A stretch of DNA of 41,660 nucleotides from a virus: IMG/VR virus record IMGVR_UViG_3300046698_000320, positions 1-41,660 of that record; one strand, written 5' to 3'. The notes beneath the pieces were generated by a model. The model ran no database searches, had not been told where the DNA came from, and worked only from the letters and a program-made list of their open reading frames with translations. A program made the translations under genes and the position numbers. Positions 39,701 through 41,660 of the stretch are shown piece after piece (the stretch's first letter is position 1; each line of letters opens with the position of its first letter).

Positions 39701-40135
39701 TCTATAAATTCCATTTATAAATTCTGAAACTGAAATGGAAGTATTTAGTGGAGTTACTCCTGAATTGTTATTTAATATAACAGTTGGCGATATTGACCAT
39801 GCAATTGAAGCATCTGGTATTTTCCAAAATCCAAGATTTCCAGAAGCGTCAATTCCTGCTGCTAAAATATTTCCATCTGGTGCAGTAATAGAAGCTCCAT
39901 TTATTGGATAAACTCCACCTGCTATGATATTGTTTGGTAAAACTTTATCATCAACAATATGACATTGAAAATAAGGTCTTACATTTGGTTGCTGTTGTGC
40001 AGACAACAAAGTTGGAGTTAGCCATTTATATCCAGATGTTTTTAAAGTACAAGAAATAGCAGATGGGTTTGTTTGAGTTGTTATCCCATTTATTCCGTTT
40101 AGTGTTGTGCTATTTAATGTATTGCTATTAATCAT
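36725..40135 (-). CDS. Large tail/baseplate protein with BNR and LamG-like domains
   Basis: 1136 residues. Residues about 60-400 carry a sialidase-like propeller: the Asp-box SNDGGITW is at 164-171. Residues about 400-500 look like a baseplate hub segment (ISVSTQEQGGNPSSISIVIG, DDIEQNVTNTANDLTITGRD). Residues about 510-720 and 760-930 are two beta-sandwich, concanavalin/LamG-like domains (SDNFDGTTVSDWNQ, GEIVFQAKIVPTVSNSAYGF, WHTYKLVMSDQYILGFIDNK). The end carries the hub-like DEIQQQVTDNSDKEYVNEVT. It probably binds or degrades host glycans as part of the tail tip. No full catalytic Arg/Glu set was seen, so binding is more likely than cleavage. Confidence 0.7.
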   Translation of the reverse strand: MINSNTLNSTTLNGINGITTQTNPSAISCTLKTSGYKWLTPTLLSAQQQPNVRPYFQCHIVDDKVLPNNIIAGGVYPINGASITAPDGNILAAGIDASGNLGFWKIPDASIAWSISPTVILNNNSGVTPLNTSISVSEFINGIYRVDVYNLFINVTNFVRHCYSNDGGITWSSEIISATGYIYIAAGKSYQDINGVTQSTFFANTTSIITVWNYTTGSWVSHNWTNQVDTSDWILNSIDTTYDGNYYFVVFSGHHQYFESSTNFGIYSTTLSVKDGISNNIWTSTRNILESLSSSTFNQNTFTFPTIRYDGEFYWLVYNAEIVNTITTQVSAVTTTTNYYISKSKDLINFSYPLPITLQDGYTFTDTAANSFVFQNDYYYITGNGQVWQFIKNNIIADVSSDIISVSTQEQGGNPSSISIVIGNQNGQWFGTSPTSVGYQAIAKDRKILLDLGYYNANGFPETVPRNIFYIDDIEQNVTNTANDLTITGRDYNKQLSTTVSKFTMNYIGCDYESDNFDGTTVSDWNQSVGTWIQNPDNILYPTFQNTWATAQSATPTSPGGYDTDIEYLLLYSSQLNTQPNWVFNILSVLPGSNSNSSIYQIFYPFYQDSKNWIRLQIIGNGSSSTLNYNIQVSYGGSVNTVGSGNFPFPSGGRVAPCPIIIKKSGFLFSFLISSTTSSGNDIAAYDPSSSPIYLGYHDFSDWFNGVYANFTSGTIGFGTENCAGKFSTFKLFQYNFSQNIYELTEKVATQASIFDYEVENDFADNIFTTDQYTGTFTSENRELILAPTNYVVKTDQNSKNGEIVFQAKIVPTVSNSAYGFDLLFRNQNTSDILSSYVWNSQVSGDNLITSSRIDINWEAAEYLLASSSDVDYMSSGTFNNLGIDLTQWHTYKLVMSDQYILGFIDNKLVVAWNDNNTTQTYQSGYFGFRASANSTLHIRGLTSSLLYNQVNNFSINSGDDMSSDITSALGIMRSWNYSDLMGQMNMILLQSSDPSTYTYKDEIQQQVTDNSDKEYVNEVTVYGNGVMAIAQDQSSISSTGKIRESIYQDYKILTYADALTRAQYELINANIFNNQSQPVIQLNVGAEIFDSITIINNGPNSSGVNGNLREYNQNISVGGGSTSTGYTVAMETGNL

Positions 40136-40138
40136 AAA

Positions 40139-41660
40139 TTAAAAGAAATTATTTAGAGCAATTAAATATTGAAGAATTCCACCACCTCCATTTCCTCCTG
40201 CTCCACCTACTCCTCCACCTGCACCACCACCTCCATTTTGACTACCTGCACCACCTCCTGCTGCTCCACCATAAAATGGAGAACCATTTCCACCCTGTCC
40301 ACTTCCACCTCCTCCACCTGCACCACCAACAGCACCTAGTCCTCCAACTGGATTGCTAGGATTGTTAGTTGTACTACCTCCACTACCACCATTACCACCA
40401 GTAGTTGTAATTGTTCCAGAATTGGCTACTAAAACATTATATAAAACTAAACACATACCTGCACCTCCTCCACCTCCACCTCCTCCACCCATTGGAGCTG
40501 CAGCATTACCTCCATTACCTCCATTACTTCCATTTGTAGAAATTGAGCCAGTAAAGTTCCAAGATCCTCCACATTCAATATACAATGCTCCACCACCAGC
40601 TCCTCCTGCTCCACCACTACCTCCACCTCCATAATATCCATCATCTCCTTGTTGTCCTGCACTTCCTCCCGAGCCTGGTGTAATATTTATTATTTTTTTG
40701 TACAAAACATCTGATGTTAAAGTATAAGGAATAATATTAGATGTTGTTGTATATGCAGATCCTCCAGATCCTCCATTTCCATTATGAGTTAATACATCTA
40801 ATATAAAATTTGCATTACCACCAGGATTCATAGTTGGATAAGCAGAACTTGCACCTCCTGCTGCTCCTGCTCCTGTAGTTGATATTCCTGGATTAGTAGA
40901 ACTTATTGTAATTTCTCCTTGACTCTTTATTGCAATAATAGTTCCATTTACATGAGGATTTGAAAATGCCAATTTTGCAGTTCCTGTTATTGAAACAGTA
41001 GAATAATTTTTTTCAAAATATCTTAACCCTCCAAGATTTATAGTTGTTGTTCCTGATGATATATTTAAAACTCCATCAGATCCATTTCCTCCAAATTTAG
41101 GAACTGGTAAAGTTACTGTTGTTAAAGACATTAATTGGAAATATACTCCATCATATTTAACCTCAACCATTTGTCCTGATAAAATATCTCCTGAAACAAG
41201 ATCTGAACTTTTATTTTTCTTTATTGCAACTGCTCCTTTGCCATTTACATTCAAGGTTGATGCTGATGTATTTGTATTTGATGCCTTGAAAACAAAACCC
41301 TGACCAGCAGTGTAAGAAGAAATGGATGGAGAAAGAGTGATTGCATAAGTATTTACTGAACCACTATCAATTGCATAGATATAAGATTCATTTTGAATAT
41401 TAGCAGGTAGAGTTACATCTCTAAAATTTTCAAGATTATTTATTGCAACTTCTGTCTGTAAAATTTCTCCTGCTGTTAAAAGTAATCCAATATTATCTCC
41501 AAAATTGTGTTGTGCTCCAGTTGTATTTTCTTGTCCTCTGACTATGGTATAATTATTTGCAGAAGTTCTTGCTGTAATTTCTACTATCTCAACATTAGGA
41601 TCGGTGTCTGGAGTCAATCCATTTGCTCCCCACATAGTCAAAAATAGAGGATATGTCATT
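40139..41660 (-). CDS. Tail fibre with polyglycine-rich tip (5' end cut by window edge)
   Basis: At least 506 residues. The frame is open to the edge and begins with a domain normally found inside fibres (ITARTSANNYTIVRGQENTT, then GDNIGLLLTAGEI), so the first Met is probably internal. A beta region follows (TAGQGFVFKASNTNTSASTL). The C-terminal 230 residues are Gly-rich: repeats such as GGNGGSGGS and eight to nine Gly in a row, like the polyglycine-II sandwich adhesins of T4-like phages. It likely carries the receptor-binding tip. Followed by the large tail protein. Confidence 0.8.
   Translation of the reverse strand, partial: MTYPLFLTMWGANGLTPDTDPNVEIVEITARTSANNYTIVRGQENTTGAQHNFGDNIGLLLTAGEILQTEVAINNLENFRDVTLPANIQNESYIYAIDSGSVNTYAITLSPSISSYTAGQGFVFKASNTNTSASTLNVNGKGAVAIKKNKSSDLVSGDILSGQMVEVKYDGVYFQLMSLTTVTLPVPKFGGNGSDGVLNISSGTTTINLGGLRYFEKNYSTVSITGTAKLAFSNPHVNGTIIAIKSQGEITISSTNPGISTTGAGAAGGASSAYPTMNPGGNANFILDVLTHNGNGGSGGSAYTTTSNIIPYTLTSDVLYKKIINITPGSGGSAGQQGDDGYYGGGGSGGAGGAGGGALYIECGGSWNFTGSISTNGSNGGNGGNAAAPMGGGGGGGGGAGMCLVLYNVLVANSGTITTTGGNGGSGGSTTNNPSNPVGGLGAVGGAGGGGGSGQGGNGSPFYGGAAGGGAGSQNGGGGAGGGVGGAGGNGGGGILQYLIALNNFF

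Noticed and set aside
40353-40634. Proline-rich plus-strand frame opposite the tail fibre
   Set aside because: Pro runs are the complement of Gly codons in the polyglycine fibre gene.
1-41660. Complete circular genome
   Set aside because: Joining the ends puts the two edge fibre genes in incompatible frames with an early stop, and capsid and tail-tube genes are absent, so this is a section of a longer genome.

Overview
This window looks like part of a tailed double-stranded DNA phage genome (Caudoviricetes) recovered without its ends. Hallmark genes are a large terminase, a portal protein, tail-fibre and baseplate proteins, a holin with a cysteine-peptidase lysin, a family B DNA polymerase and a prim-pol/helicase. 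Both edges cut through tail-fibre genes. The two cut frames do not join if the ends are abutted, so the genome is longer than the window. No major capsid protein, head protease, tail tube or tape measure is visible. The DNA is very AT-rich. TGA is used as a stop (ATGA gene overlaps are common), so the code is standard. Most starts lack a Shine-Dalgarno sequence. The host cannot be named. Very Ser/Thr-rich proteins with signal peptides resemble secreted proteins I associate with Patescibacteria/CPR, but that is only a weak inference.

Layout. (1) 1-13.6 kb, leftward: small terminase-like gene, TerL, a surface-sugar cassette (methyltransferase, three glycosyltransferases, one inserted HNH endonuclease), several unknown virion-type genes, a portal with an extra kinase-like C-terminal part, two small beta proteins and an exported fibre. 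(2) 13.6-19.7 kb: a tRNA-Met-like gene, GDP-mannose 4,6-dehydratase, a DNA methyltransferase, and an accessory island of small genes in which at least three reading frames are displaced by -1 at or near A- or G-rich runs. A structured, GC-richer noncoding segment with its own promoter ends this part. (3) 19.8-22.4 kb, leftward: primase-helicase, a replisome-organizer-like protein and a small gene. (4) 22.4-23.25 kb: an 810-bp divergent control region holding tandem leftward promoters, a terminator, rightward promoters and two structured leaders; it is the likely early switch and perhaps the origin. (5) 23.25-34.5 kb, rightward: early replication, recombination and nucleotide genes. (6) 34.5-34.8 kb: a structured noncoding segment between two strong hairpins. 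(7) 34.8-41.66 kb, leftward: holin, cysteine-peptidase lysin, baseplate/tail proteins and a polyglycine tail fibre.

The most interesting biology is a probable cytosine hypermodification pathway spread through the rightward block. It consists of a thymidylate-synthase fold enzyme with Asp at the position that selects dCMP (a dCMP hydroxymethylase signature), an all-alpha dUTPase/dCTPase-like pyrophosphatase, a dNMP kinase directly after the DNA polymerase, and a protein resembling T4 DNA beta-glucosyltransferase, with its Asp, Arg and Glu positions retained. Together they could make and incorporate 5-hydroxymethyl-dCTP and then glucosylate the DNA, as in T4, but in a phage that is otherwise not T4-like. 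The hydroxymethylase sits in a self-contained cassette with strong ribosome-binding sites and flanking terminators, unlike the rest of the genome. A T4 Imm-type superinfection immunity peptide lies in the same block.
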